Program-made: the position numbers and the translations under genes | Assembly (NCBI RefSeq): GCF_947628055.1 | Contig: NZ_CANQYJ010000013.1 | Location: 1 to 34,648 of the forward strand | DNA from: an uncultured Rikenella sp. | GTDB lineage: Bacteria; Bacteroidota; Bacteroidia; Bacteroidales; Rikenellaceae | Direction: 5' to 3' | Length of the DNA: 34,648 nucleotides | Notes under the pieces: model-generated | Told to the model about the DNA's origin: nothing | What the model saw: the letters and a program-made list of their open reading frames with translations, nothing else | The model's database searches: none | Part shown: positions 15,468 through 23,691 of the stretch, in pieces | Layout of the letters: each line of letters opens with the position of its first letter | Numbering within the stretch: the stretch's first letter is position 1

Positions 15468-16508
15468 TCACCGCAGTCCCGAGAGGTCGAACGTGTAGAA
15501 TTGCGCAGAATCGCACACCGCACTATAGCCATACAAAGTGTGCCGAATAGAGTCGAGGACGACGTCGTCTATCCGGCGGCCTAAATCCACCCGGGTTTCC
15601 CCCGTTCCATCCTCAGACCGATAGATTTCCAACGATGACACAATGCCGTCTCCGCTGAAAGCACCGTCGGGATAGCCTTGATAAAGCGCATAAATTCGCT
15701 CGCCGTCACACTGTACAGCAGAATAATGCCGAATCATCCGGTCGTCTTCGTCGCGAATCGAAAGCTCTTCTTGAGGTTCGCCGGTGCCGATCACGTAATC
15801 GAGCTGAAAACCGTCGCGACCGACGTCATACACCTCGATGCGATCGATATACTGATAGGCAAGCACCAGTTTCCCTTGACAGTAAGCGGCGGTAAAAAGA
15901 TACGGATAAGACCCGGCCCGTTCGGAGCCTGACAAGGGAAAAGACAGGCTGGCCCGGATTTCAGAAACGGCCATGTCGATCAGATCGATCTCCGGGAAGC
16001 GCGGAGGAAAGGCAATCCCGATGTATAACGTGTCTTTGGTCTGCCAAAGACGCGAATAGGCTTTCGGCAACGCGCGCGCTTTCATCCAAACAGGGAATTG
16101 CAAGGTTTGGAGCAAAGCTACCGTATCCCCTTTTTGCCGATAGAGGCAGAACCGATTGGGCATCGACTCGAAGAGAGCGGTTTCATCGGCCCGTTGCATG
16201 CAAGCCATTCCGGGACTGAGGTATTCTCCGGGGCCGCGGCCTTGCCGTCCGAACCGGCAGAGAGGTTGCAATTCCGGCAACGAAAACAGGTGACTGAAAT
16301 GGTCGGCTTGGTTGTCGAGAAGCCACAGCCGGTCTCCCTGAACGTACCACCGGAAAGGGTGCACCAAGTAAGGCAGAGGCACTGAATCGGCTGCCAGCCG
16401 CGCGCTGCGTTCGAAAGCTTTTTCGCGGGCGGGCATGCTCCCCGGTGTACGACCGCATGCTACAAAGCACAGCCCCACAAGTGTTCCTAACAGAATTTTT
16501 CCGCTCAT
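15468..16508 (-). CDS. Six-bladed beta-propeller lipoprotein (prop6)
   Basis: 346 residues from ATG 16508 (MSGKILLGTLVGLCFVACG). A TTG start at 16526 would overlap the P5 end region and is not needed. The marker GRQGRGPGEYLSPGM is present. Blades such as YPYLFTAAYCQGKLVLAYQYIDRIEVYDV and ERIYALYQGYPDG follow. It begins only 22 bases after P5, without a hairpin between, unlike prop1, prop2 and prop5, so P5 and prop6 are probably co-transcribed at more similar levels. Surface lipoprotein; ligand unknown. Confidence 0.86.
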   Translation of the reverse strand: MSGKILLGTLVGLCFVACGRTPGSMPAREKAFERSARLAADSVPLPYLVHPFRWYVQGDRLWLLDNQADHFSHLFSLPELQPLCRFGRQGRGPGEYLSPGMACMQRADETALFESMPNRFCLYRQKGDTVALLQTLQFPVWMKARALPKAYSRLWQTKDTLYIGIAFPPRFPEIDLIDMAVSEIRASLSFPLSGSERAGSYPYLFTAAYCQGKLVLAYQYIDRIEVYDVGRDGFQLDYVIGTGEPQEELSIRDEDDRMIRHYSAVQCDGERIYALYQGYPDGAFSGDGIVSSLEIYRSEDGTGETRVDLGRRIDDVVLDSIRHTLYGYSAVCDSAQFYTFDLSGLR

Positions 16509-16530
16509 TTCTGAAATGAATATCAATGGG

Positions 16531-16794
16531 CTACCACCTTTTGCAGTCTTCTTTTCCTTGCCCTATTACAACAACGTAGCAACAATCGTAGATACGTTCG
16601 TTACCTTGTTTGATGCGGCGATAGCCGTTATAGTTGTCGCAATCTCCATTATGTTCATCCCCCACGGCCAATGCTTCGATATTGGCCAGCGTCAGGGCCG
16701 ACATCGGCTGTCGGGGTTGTGCTTTGAGATAAGTCATCATCGCGCCGCCGCAGATCAAGGCTGCACCGTCAGTTGCCAGCAGAACTTTGGTCAT
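16531..16794 (-). CDS. NVEALA-like Cys-rich peptide precursor P5
   Basis: 87 residues. The leader MTKVLLATDGAALICGGAMM plus TYLKAQPRQPMSALTLANIEALA is almost the same as in P4, and the core NGDCDNYNGYRR...IYDCCYVVVIGQGKEDCKRW has cysteines at 52, 71, 72 and 84. It ends in a basic-aromatic KRW, as P2 ends in KCW. Start ATG 16794 with AGGAGAAAG upstream. Leader conservation beside a free-changing core is typical of exported peptide precursors under diversifying exchange. Function not known. Confidence 0.8.
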   Translation of the reverse strand: MTKVLLATDGAALICGGAMMTYLKAQPRQPMSALTLANIEALAVGDEHNGDCDNYNGYRRIKQGNERIYDCCYVVVIGQGKEDCKRW

Positions 16795-17120
16795 CTTTCT
16801 CCTGATCCCATGAAGTTTTAGCGGTTAATATTTTTGTTTTACTCGATCTTCCGATCGAATGACGTATCAAATATAGACAACTTTCTTTCTATTGTAAAAT
16901 CGTATTATTGATTCAGTAAGATCATCCCCCACAAAGCAGAAAACCGAAGTAAAAATATCGTAAACCTATTGATTGCAACACGGTATCTCCCGGCAGAGAG
17001 TGCCGGCCGAAACTCCGGAACTCCCATGCCCGCTGTAACGCGAGATGAGCTCTTTTGAGCTCTTTTGTCATAGGTTTCGTTGTTTTTTCCGATGCCCAAA
17101 GATAGGAATTACGACCGAGG
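16675..17120 (-). repeat. Header block B2 (proS 5' fragment + leader RNA + P5 signal)
   Basis: Second copy of the block at 14903-15350, including the proS 5' fragment (17039-17104), the CCGGCA/TGCCGG hairpin and an upstream leader frame at 16922-17071 (MTKELKRAHLALQRAWEF...). It differs from B1 by small indels around 16895-16935. This explains the ~395-base stretch 16795-17189 without a clear gene. Confidence 0.88.
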
Positions 17121-17127
17121 AGGCAAA
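17097..17127 (-). promoter_or_regulatory. Promoter of the P5 module (-33 TTTG, -7 TATCTTTG)
   Basis: TATCTTTG at 17097-17104 and TTTG at 17124-17127, spaced by 19 bases, match the Bacteroidetes promoter pattern. The -7 part is copied from proS. Confidence 0.65.
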
Positions 17128-17132
17128 ACACA

Positions 17133-17166
17133 GCGGTCGGGCCGCCCTTCGAGGTGGCCCGACCGC
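17133..17166 (-). terminator. Terminator after the fadL-like porin gene
   Basis: Long stem GCGGTCGGGCC/GGCCCGACCGC with a short inner pairing, followed by TGTGTTTTG. It closes the fadL unit 23 bases past its stop. Confidence 0.8.
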
Positions 17167-17189
17167 ATATCCCGCCAGCGGAAACAAAC

Positions 17190-18740
17190 TTAGAACTTGA
17201 CCGCGAAAGTCAGAATCACGTTGTGGTTTTTGTCTTCCGTATAAATCGTACCGTCGGTGCATACCTGGTAGTCATCGGATGCCGTATAGTCGAACGGTTT
17301 GTAAGGCATCTGTTTGGCGCTGCCGTACACATAAGCCAAGTCAACGCTCACCGCCCGGTTCCGGTAGCCGATACCGCCCGACCACTGCTGGTATTCGCCG
17401 TACCGCCTGAACTCGCTGCCTTTATAAACCGAGCTGCTGTACCCGTAGCCCGCCCGCAGAAACAGCGAGCGCACCGGCTGAAACTCGACCCCCGCCCGCA
17501 CGACATCCGACGGCGTGTACAACGCCCCGATCTCTTCATTGACGTCCTGATAACCGTCCGAAGTGTATTTCATATGCTGATACCACGTCCGTTCGTAGTC
17601 CACACTGATGATCCCCGCCGTCCCGATCGTGGCCGAAACCCCCGCCAGCAGCCGCGACGGCGTGCGCATATTGTACTCGTTCCGCAGGATCGGCGTGTCG
17701 CTATACCCCGGCTCTTTGTAACGCGTGTCCCATACCGTCATATTCGCATCGTATTCCTCGCTCATATTGATCCACGTCGGCGAATGGTAGGCCACCCCGA
17801 TGCGCAGCCACGGCATCGGCCGCACGGTAGCCCCCACCTTGATATTGACCCCCGCTCCGCTCATCCGCAGGTTCTGGTCGTAATACATGCTCTCCAACCC
17901 CACATTCCCCGTCGAGGCGAACTCCGAATAGGTGTCGAACCGGCTGTAGTAAATATCCTGGATCCCGAGGGTCGCCCCGATGTATAAAATGTCCTTGAGA
18001 TTATATCCCCCGCTGATGGTGTACTCGTTGATCGCTCCCGAAGTACGGCGATACCAGTCCGGATAAATCAGCGTCCCGCTCTGGATCATATTCGTCATGG
18101 TATAGGCCTGCGGATTGTCCGGCCCTATGCCTGTCCCCGGCACAGGGTCGAGCAGAGCGGTCTGGTAGCCCATGATCGCCCCCCACATCGCCGGCGGATA
18201 ATCGAAGAAAGCCCTGTAGACGTTATTGTCCGGAGAGCCGATGGTTGATGACGGAACTCCGTAGAGCTGCTCGACGAACATGTCCCCGATCGAGAGTTTT
18301 TCGCCGTAGCCGATCGCATGGCTGCGGCCGTTGAAATCGGCCAGCCGGTTCATGCCGAATCCTAAGGCGAAGTGATCTCCCGCATAGACCATCGAGAAGC
18401 TCCCGACGTTGCCTTTCGTCTTGCTGAGTTTGTTGGATACGTTCCCGCCCGGCCCGCTGTAATCCGCCGCCCGGCCCGAGATGCGCAGCCCCGGACTGAC
18501 GCTCACCTCTCCTCTGCCGTACATGGCTATACCCGCCGGGTTGATGCTCATCGTCGCCGCGTCGGCCCCCAGCGAGGTGAATGCACCGCCCATCCCCGCC
18601 GAGCGGGCGCTGGATATGCCGAAATTCTGGCGCGAAAACAGCAGCAACTCTTCCGAACCCTGCGCCCGCACGCTTTCCGCTGCGACAAAGACCATACTTC
18701 CGGCTATCGCCAGCGTCGCCTGCATAAGATTCTTTTTCAT
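17190..18740 (-). CDS. OmpP1/FadL-family outer-membrane transporter
   Basis: 516 residues, a beta-barrel channel for hydrophobic compounds in the outer membrane. A signal peptide (AGSMVFVAAESVRAQG) precedes a typical N-terminal FadL stretch: FSRQNFGISSARSAGMGGAFTSLGADAATMSINPAG. It continues with strands alternating aromatic and polar residues and ends in NHNVILTFAVKF, with the barrel-type terminal Phe needed for BAM recognition. Bacteroidetes copies are often annotated hemin receptor or toluene transporter; substrate cannot be read from sequence. It starts 64 bases after the Trp/Tyr-rich gene on the same strand. Confidence 0.88.
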   Translation of the reverse strand: MKKNLMQATLAIAGSMVFVAAESVRAQGSEELLLFSRQNFGISSARSAGMGGAFTSLGADAATMSINPAGIAMYGRGEVSVSPGLRISGRAADYSGPGGNVSNKLSKTKGNVGSFSMVYAGDHFALGFGMNRLADFNGRSHAIGYGEKLSIGDMFVEQLYGVPSSTIGSPDNNVYRAFFDYPPAMWGAIMGYQTALLDPVPGTGIGPDNPQAYTMTNMIQSGTLIYPDWYRRTSGAINEYTISGGYNLKDILYIGATLGIQDIYYSRFDTYSEFASTGNVGLESMYYDQNLRMSGAGVNIKVGATVRPMPWLRIGVAYHSPTWINMSEEYDANMTVWDTRYKEPGYSDTPILRNEYNMRTPSRLLAGVSATIGTAGIISVDYERTWYQHMKYTSDGYQDVNEEIGALYTPSDVVRAGVEFQPVRSLFLRAGYGYSSSVYKGSEFRRYGEYQQWSGGIGYRNRAVSVDLAYVYGSAKQMPYKPFDYTASDDYQVCTDGTIYTEDKNHNVILTFAVKF

Positions 18741-18804
18741 AGTCGTTTCTAATTAAAAAGTGACCCTTCCGCCGTATCAATCGTATGCCGCAGACATCCC
18801 CGGG

Positions 18805-20019
18805 TTATCTGCGCCGGTATCCTCCGCCGCCCACAGAGCCGCCGCTGCTTCCCCGCGAAGGTGCCGAATAGCTCGGTTCGCTCCGCTGCGGAGTTTGGGT
18901 ACGAACCGGGGTCTCGCGTCTCGGCGCCGGCGTCACGGTCGTCTCGCGACGGTACGAGCGGTCGATCGTCGAGCCGGAAGATGTGCCTGTATTGCCGCCG
19001 GTCACGGTCGGACGGGAAGACGCGGCCGGATTATACTGATTGCCGGAGCTTCCCGGACGCAGCGTCCCGCCCGGTCTGCGGTTCACTGCTCCGCTGCCGC
19101 TGTTGATCGAGACCCCGGTGCCGTTCTCGTTGCGACGGTACCCGCCCGAATAAGCCGGACGCCCCGAAGGGCCTCCCGGACGGTAACCCGGATCGCCGCC
19201 GCCCGGACGATAGCCCGGCGCGGGTCTCCAGCCCGGCCGATCGTTGCCCCAGATCACAGGCCGGCCATGATACGGATCATGCCATCCCCCGCCCCAATAG
19301 GGCGGATAGTATCCGGGCCCCCAGCCCCAGGAAGGACCCCAACTCCAATAAGGTCTCCAGCCCCAGGAAGGACCCCAGTACGGCCCATAGTACGGCCCGT
19401 ACCATCCGTAATATCCCCAGCCCCACGGATTGCGCCACGGCAAGTACCAGTAATAATCCCACGGATCGTCCCACCACCAGCCCGGCCCGAAGCCGAGGTT
19501 CAGGTTGACCGTGACGTTGCTCCGGTTCTGCTGCGGCAAAACGAGTTTCAGATCGCGAATCCCCGCAGCCGGATCGCTGCCGTCGAACAGGGCCGAGATA
19601 TAAACCGGTTCGACCCACATTTCATTGCCGAAAGTGATGATATTGTATAGATCCGGATCGTACTTGTTGCTCAGCATCCGGTGGTAGTTTTCCATCAGCT
19701 GCCAGTAGCTGTCGTCCATCTCCCGGTAGCTCTTGTAGGCCTCGATCCGCCGCTGGAGCGCTTCGTCATAGTTGGTCACCAGTTCCGACTGTCCGGAAGA
19801 CGGCTGTACGGCCGTCGGAGAGCTCTGCGCCGGTGTCCAGTTGACCGGCATCTGCTGCGCCTGCGTACGGGTCTGTTCCTGCACCTTGACCGCCTGCGAC
19901 TCGGCTTTCCTGCTCTTTCGCGTCGATCCCCGGTACAGGTCGTCGACATACCCGTCCTGGGCGAAAACTCCCGCTACGGCCCACAAGGAGAGGATCAGGA
20001 TCATAAGGAATTTTTTCAT
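18805..20019 (-). CDS. Secreted Trp/Tyr/Gly-rich repeat protein
   Basis: 404 residues from ATG 20019, where a signal peptide MKKFLMILILSLWAVAGVFAQ begins. Residues ~25-75 are charged and Ser/Gln-rich, and residues ~85-160 form a small globular-looking part (MLSNKYDPDLYNIITFGNEMWVEPVYISALF). Then comes a striking stretch rich in W, Y, G and P (WYGPYYGPYWGPSWGW...) of about 75 residues. A basic Arg/Gly/Pro/Ser tail ends GGSVGGGGYRRR. A 21-base direct repeat (19321-19341, 19357-19377) inside the rich stretch indicates slippage growth. No family function is recognised; a matrix or envelope structural role is possible. Confidence 0.75.
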   Translation of the reverse strand: MKKFLMILILSLWAVAGVFAQDGYVDDLYRGSTRKSRKAESQAVKVQEQTRTQAQQMPVNWTPAQSSPTAVQPSSGQSELVTNYDEALQRRIEAYKSYREMDDSYWQLMENYHRMLSNKYDPDLYNIITFGNEMWVEPVYISALFDGSDPAAGIRDLKLVLPQQNRSNVTVNLNLGFGPGWWWDDPWDYYWYLPWRNPWGWGYYGWYGPYYGPYWGPSWGWRPYWSWGPSWGWGPGYYPPYWGGGWHDPYHGRPVIWGNDRPGWRPAPGYRPGGGDPGYRPGGPSGRPAYSGGYRRNENGTGVSINSGSGAVNRRPGGTLRPGSSGNQYNPAASSRPTVTGGNTGTSSGSTIDRSYRRETTVTPAPRRETPVRTQTPQRSEPSYSAPSRGSSGGSVGGGGYRRR

Positions 20020-20109
20020 AGCCGTATCTTTATGTGTTAAAAGTCCGTACTGCAATCCCCCGCCTCTTTATCCTTTTGACGCACGAGACTTTACAAAGTT
20101 AAATTTTTT

Positions 20110-20280
20110 CGCGATTATTACTTATTGTACTTTTCCCTCTCCTTCGCGTTCGGTTCTGCGCCGGGAGGCCGCTCGGCACGCGAACCGGGCCTGCCGGTCA
20201 CCGATCTTTTCAGGGCAGAGGCCTATACCGGCGCAAGACGAAAAAAAATCGGGGCAAAGGATGGCTCGATAAAGTATGGA
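20110..20280. repeat. Family M element, older diverged copy
   Basis: Starts CGCGATTATTACTT and contains TTCGGTTCTGCGCCGGGAGG, matching the GC-rich inside of the 6061-6188 element. It ends ATGGCTCGATAAAGTATG, like the right part of that element. It is longer by about 45 bases and its ends no longer pair well. It occupies most of the 398-base gap between the Trp/Tyr-rich gene and proA. Confidence 0.65.
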
Positions 20281-20375
20281 ATCTCCCCATTTTCTATGGT
20301 TCTTTTCCGATGTCCGTCCGGTCTTTCCGTTACTTCAATCCTTATGCCGAACCGGGAAGGACGATGAAAAATCCG

Positions 20376-20383
20376 TACATTTG
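20376..20383 (+). promoter_or_regulatory. -7 box of the proA operon
   Basis: TACATTTG fits TAnnTTTG and would start transcription near 20390, downstream of the in-frame ATGs at 20310 and 20364. This supports 20418 as the proA start. Confidence 0.55.
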
Positions 20384-20417
20384 TTTTTCCGGAACCACCG
20401 AATCAACCGTTGATGAC

Positions 20418-21668
20418 ATGGAAAACTGCACCGAAATCTTTGAACGCGCCCGGGCCGCTTCCCGCAGGATAGCCCTGCTGGATACCGCCGCGACCGACCA
20501 CATCCTGCGCGCCGTGGCTGACGCCATCGGCCTGCATGCAGACCGCCTTCTGGCGGCCAATGCTTCGGATCTGGCGCGGATGACCCCGGATGATCCCCGT
20601 TACGATCGACTGAAATTAACGCCGCAGCGGCTGCAGGATATTGCGCAGGACATGCGCAACGTCGCCTCGCTGCCTTCGCCGCTGGGGCTGACGCTCGACG
20701 AAACGGTGCGGCCCAACGGGCTGTCGATCACCAAAGTGTCGGTTCCTTTCGGGGTGATCGGGATCATTTACGAAGCACGGCCGAACGTGGGGTTCGACTG
20801 TTTCTCGCTTTGTTTCAAATCGGGCAGCGCGGTGATCCTCAAAGGCGGAACGGATGCCCTGCATTCCAACACGGCGATCGCGGCACTGATCCGAACGGTG
20901 CTGGAAACCGAGGGTGTCGACCCGGACGCGGTGCAACTGCTGCCGGCGGATCACGCGGCGACGGCGGAAATGCTGAAAGCGACAGACTATATCGACCTGG
21001 TCATTCCGCGCGGGAGCCAGCGGCTCATCCGTTTTGTGCGGGAGAACGCCAAAGTGCCGGTGATCGAGACGGGGGCGGGAATTTGCCATACCTATTTCGA
21101 CCGGGCGGGGGACAAGGTCAAAGGGGCGGCGATCGTGAACAATGCCAAGACCCGGCGGGTGAGCGTCTGCAACGCACTGGACTGCCTGCTGATACACCGC
21201 GAGCGGCTGGCGGACTTGCCGCTGGTGTGCAGCAGACTGGCGGACAGCAAGGTAATCCTCTATGCCGACACGGAGGCTTACGAAGCGCTTCGGGGCCGCT
21301 ATCCGGCTCCGCTGCTGCAAGAGGCGACAGAAGAGTCGTTCGGCACGGAATTCCTCTCCTATAAAATGGCCATCCGCACCGTGGGCTCGTTGGACGAGGC
21401 GGTGGAACATATCGCCCGTTACAGCTCGAAGCACAGCGAGGCGATCGTGAGCGAAGACAAGGCGGCCTGCGAGGAGTTTTTCAAACGGGTGGATGCAGCG
21501 TGCGTCTATTGCAACGCCTCGACGGCATTCACGGACGGAGCGCAGTTCGGCCTGGGGGCCGAGATCGGGATCAGCACTCAGAAGCTGCACGCGCGGGGGC
21601 CGATGGCGCTGCGGGAACTGACGAGTTACAAATACCTTGTCCGGGGGAACGGACAGATCAGAAGCTAA
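20418..21668 (+). CDS. proA: Glutamate-5-semialdehyde dehydrogenase (ProA)
   Basis: NADPH-dependent reduction of gamma-glutamyl phosphate in proline synthesis. 416 residues, an aldehyde-dehydrogenase fold. Cofactor-site segments are [17 protein letters not shown] and [10 protein letters not shown], and the catalytic cysteine lies in [13 protein letters not shown]. The start at 20418 ([22 protein letters not shown]) fits family length; the longer frame from 20310 runs through the promoter box. Its neighbours are a TSCPD protein (6 bases away) and argB, so glutamate-kinase-type chemistry for proline and arginine is grouped here. No proB is visible in the window. Confidence 0.93.
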   Translation: MENCTEIFERARAASRRIALLDTAATDHILRAVADAIGLHADRLLAANASDLARMTPDDPRYDRLKLTPQRLQDIAQDMRNVASLPSPLGLTLDETVRPNGLSITKVSVPFGVIGIIYEARPNVGFDCFSLCFKSGSAVILKGGTDALHSNTAIAALIRTVLETEGVDPDAVQLLPADHAATAEMLKATDYIDLVIPRGSQRLIRFVRENAKVPVIETGAGICHTYFDRAGDKVKGAAIVNNAKTRRVSVCNALDCLLIHRERLADLPLVCSRLADSKVILYADTEAYEALRGRYPAPLLQEATEESFGTEFLSYKMAIRTVGSLDEAVEHIARYSSKHSEAIVSEDKAACEEFFKRVDAACVYCNASTAFTDGAQFGLGAEIGISTQKLHARGPMALRELTSYKYLVRGNGQIRS

Positions 21669-21674
21669 ACGGAT

Positions 21675-21926
21675 ATGAAAAAGAAACTGACTTACACGCC
21701 CGGCGGAGTGTGCAGCCGCCAAATCGAGGTGGAGGTGGAGGACGGGATCGTCCGATCGGTGGAGTTCACGGGAGGGTGCCACGGGAATACGCAGGGTCTC
21801 TCGGCTTTGGTGACGGGGATGCGGGCGGAGACGGTGATCGAGCGTCTGAAAGGGATCGACTGCAAAGGAAAGGGCACTTCGTGCCCGGATCAACTGGCCC
21901 GGGCGCTGGAACAGGCTGTCGAATAA
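21675..21926 (+). CDS. TSCPD-domain small protein
   Basis: 83 residues, TIGR03905-type. Conserved cysteines are in GGVCSRQIEV, TGGCHGNTQGLSALV and KGIDCKGKGTSCPDQLARAL; the TSCPD motif that names the family reads GTSCPDQLA here. The domain is also found at the end of some class II ribonucleotide reductases and may bind metal; the stand-alone form has no settled function. Starts 6 bases after proA, so it is co-transcribed with proA and argB. Confidence 0.85.
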   Translation: MKKKLTYTPGGVCSRQIEVEVEDGIVRSVEFTGGCHGNTQGLSALVTGMRAETVIERLKGIDCKGKGTSCPDQLARALEQAVE

Positions 21927-22004
21927 CGGGGCGGCAAAGCGGACGACAACGATACGGATTTCCGTTGGCATTCGCCGAGCCGAGCGATTAAAGCGGATAA
22001 ATAT

Positions 22005-22784
22005 ATGCAGAACATGAAAGCGGTTAAGATCGGCGGCAACGTCGTCGACAACCCTGAAAAATTGCAGCGGTTTCTGCGCGACTTCGCCAGCCTCGAGGGG
22101 CCGAAAGTGCTGATCCACGGGGGAGGGAAGGTGGCCACCGCCATTTCCGAGGGCCTCGGGATCGAGACGCAGATGATCGGCGGGCGGCGTGTGACCGACG
22201 CCGAGACCTTGCGGATCGTGACGATGGTCTATGCGGGCCTGATCAATAAGAATATCGTAGCCGCTTTGCAGAGCGAGGGGTGTAACGCGCTGGGGCTGTG
22301 CGGGGCGGACGGCGGATTGATCCGGTCGAAAAAACGGGCGGCGACGCCGGTCGATTACGGATTCGTGGGCGATCCGGCCGATTTCGACCTTGATACCGCC
22401 ACGGCACTGATCGACGGGGGATTGGTGCCCGTCGTGGCTCCGATTACGTATGATCCGGAAAACGGGACACTGCTCAACACCAATGCCGATACCGTGGCGC
22501 AAACGGTGGCGGTGGGGCTGGCGCAGAAGTATCCGGTGGAGCTGGTCTACTGTTTTGAAAAACGGGGGGTGCTGAGGGATGTCGATGACGACAATTCGGT
22601 GATCCCCCATATCGACCGGGCACTGTATGAGCGGCTGAAAGCCGACGGAGTCGTGGCAGACGGGATGCTGCCGAAGCTCGAGAACGCGTTCAAGGCGATC
22701 GATGCAGGGGTGAAAAATGTGGTGATCTGCGCGGCGGAATACCTGACCCTGCCGGGTTACGGCGGCACTACGCTCGGTAAATAA
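22005..22784 (+). CDS. argB: N-acetylglutamate kinase (ArgB)
   Basis: Phosphorylates N-acylglutamate, second arginine step. 259 residues, amino-acid kinase fold: KIGGNVVDN at the start, the glycine-rich loop LIHGGGKVATAISE, the substrate segment GGRRVTDAETL, and a NTNADTVAQTVAVGL nucleotide zone. It lies apart from argC/argG but in the proA run. It may use N-succinylglutamate as in some Bacteroidetes; the sequence alone does not decide. It starts 78 bases after the TSCPD gene, and birA follows 14 bases downstream. ATG at 22005 with a second at 22014. Confidence 0.92.
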   Translation: MQNMKAVKIGGNVVDNPEKLQRFLRDFASLEGPKVLIHGGGKVATAISEGLGIETQMIGGRRVTDAETLRIVTMVYAGLINKNIVAALQSEGCNALGLCGADGGLIRSKKRAATPVDYGFVGDPADFDLDTATALIDGGLVPVVAPITYDPENGTLLNTNADTVAQTVAVGLAQKYPVELVYCFEKRGVLRDVDDDNSVIPHIDRALYERLKADGVVADGMLPKLENAFKAIDAGVKNVVICAAEYLTLPGYGGTTLGK

Positions 22785-22798
22785 TCTTCGGGAACAGG

Positions 22799-23551
22799 AT
22801 GGAGTTTCGCGTTATTTCCTTCGACGAAGTGACTTCGACCAACGATGTGGCGATGCACGATGCGGCTGCCTACCGTCACGGCTGCATATTGACCGCACAG
22901 CGGCAGACTGCGGGGCGGGGGCAGCGGGGAAACCGCTGGAGCAGTGCGGCAGGGGAGAACCTGACCTTTTCGATAGTTCTGGAACCGGTGCTCTTGGTCG
23001 AGCACCAGTTCCGGATCAGCGAGATGGCGTCGCTGGCTGCCAGCGACGCCATCCGTTCCGTGACCGACGGTGCTGTAGCGTGCTGCGTGAAATGGCCGAA
23101 TGACCTTTATGTCGGGAATCGGAAAATAGGCGGGATATTGATCGAGCATTCCCTGCACAGCGAATGGCTGAGCCGTTCGGTGATCGGGATCGGGATCAAT
23201 GTGCGGCAGCGGGATTTCGACCCGGCGCTGCCCAATCCCACTTCTATCGCAAACGAGCTGCCTGCCGATGCCCCACTGCCTGCGCCGGAGGAGGTGTTGG
23301 CGGCTTTTTGCACGGCATTTGACGCCCGCTATGCTCAGGATGAAAAGGCCTTGCATGCCGATTTTATGGCCCGCCTGTGGCGGGGCGATCCGGCTCGGGC
23401 TTATTCGTACCGGGATGCGGTTTCCGGCGAAGTTTTCGAGGCTTCGATTGCCGGGATCGACCGGCACACCGGCGAACTGACTTTGCGGATCGAAGACGGC
23501 AGCGGCGAAATGCGCCGCTACTGGTTCAAGGAGGTGGAGCCGGTTTTCTGA
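22799..23551 (+). CDS. birA: Biotin--[acetyl-CoA-carboxylase] ligase (BirA, no repressor domain)
   Basis: Activates biotin with ATP and attaches it to carboxylase carrier lysines. 250 residues of catalytic core only: TSTNDVAMHDAA, the adenylate-binding loop GRGQRGNRWSS and VKWPNDLYVGNRKIGGILIE, then the C-terminal SH3-like part. No N-terminal DNA-binding domain, so no autoregulation of the E. coli kind. Last gene of the proA operon, ending before a strong bidirectional terminator. Confidence 0.94.
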   Translation: MEFRVISFDEVTSTNDVAMHDAAAYRHGCILTAQRQTAGRGQRGNRWSSAAGENLTFSIVLEPVLLVEHQFRISEMASLAASDAIRSVTDGAVACCVKWPNDLYVGNRKIGGILIEHSLHSEWLSRSVIGIGINVRQRDFDPALPNPTSIANELPADAPLPAPEEVLAAFCTAFDARYAQDEKALHADFMARLWRGDPARAYSYRDAVSGEVFEASIAGIDRHTGELTLRIEDGSGEMRRYWFKEVEPVF

Positions 23552-23638
23552 CCCGGTTTCGACCCGAACCGAAATATGAAAAGGCCTGTCCCGATGCGTC
23601 TGAATGGGCGACAGGGGTGTGACTGTCGGGAAACCGGA

Positions 23639-23670
23639 CGGGCGGCGGGAAATGGATTCCCCGCCGCCCG
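23639..23670. terminator. Bidirectional terminator between birA and the SPOR gene
   Basis: 11 bp perfect stem CGGGCGGCGGG/CCCGCCGCCCG with a ten-base loop between two convergent genes. Confidence 0.8.
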
Positions 23671-23691
23671 TATTCATACCGAAAGCTGCCG

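Noticed and set aside
20616-22610. 664-residue open frame on the minus strand
   Set aside because: It lies antisense across proA, the TSCPD gene and argB, all of which have clear family motifs. Its product is rich in Arg, His and Pro as expected for the reverse frame of GC-rich genes.
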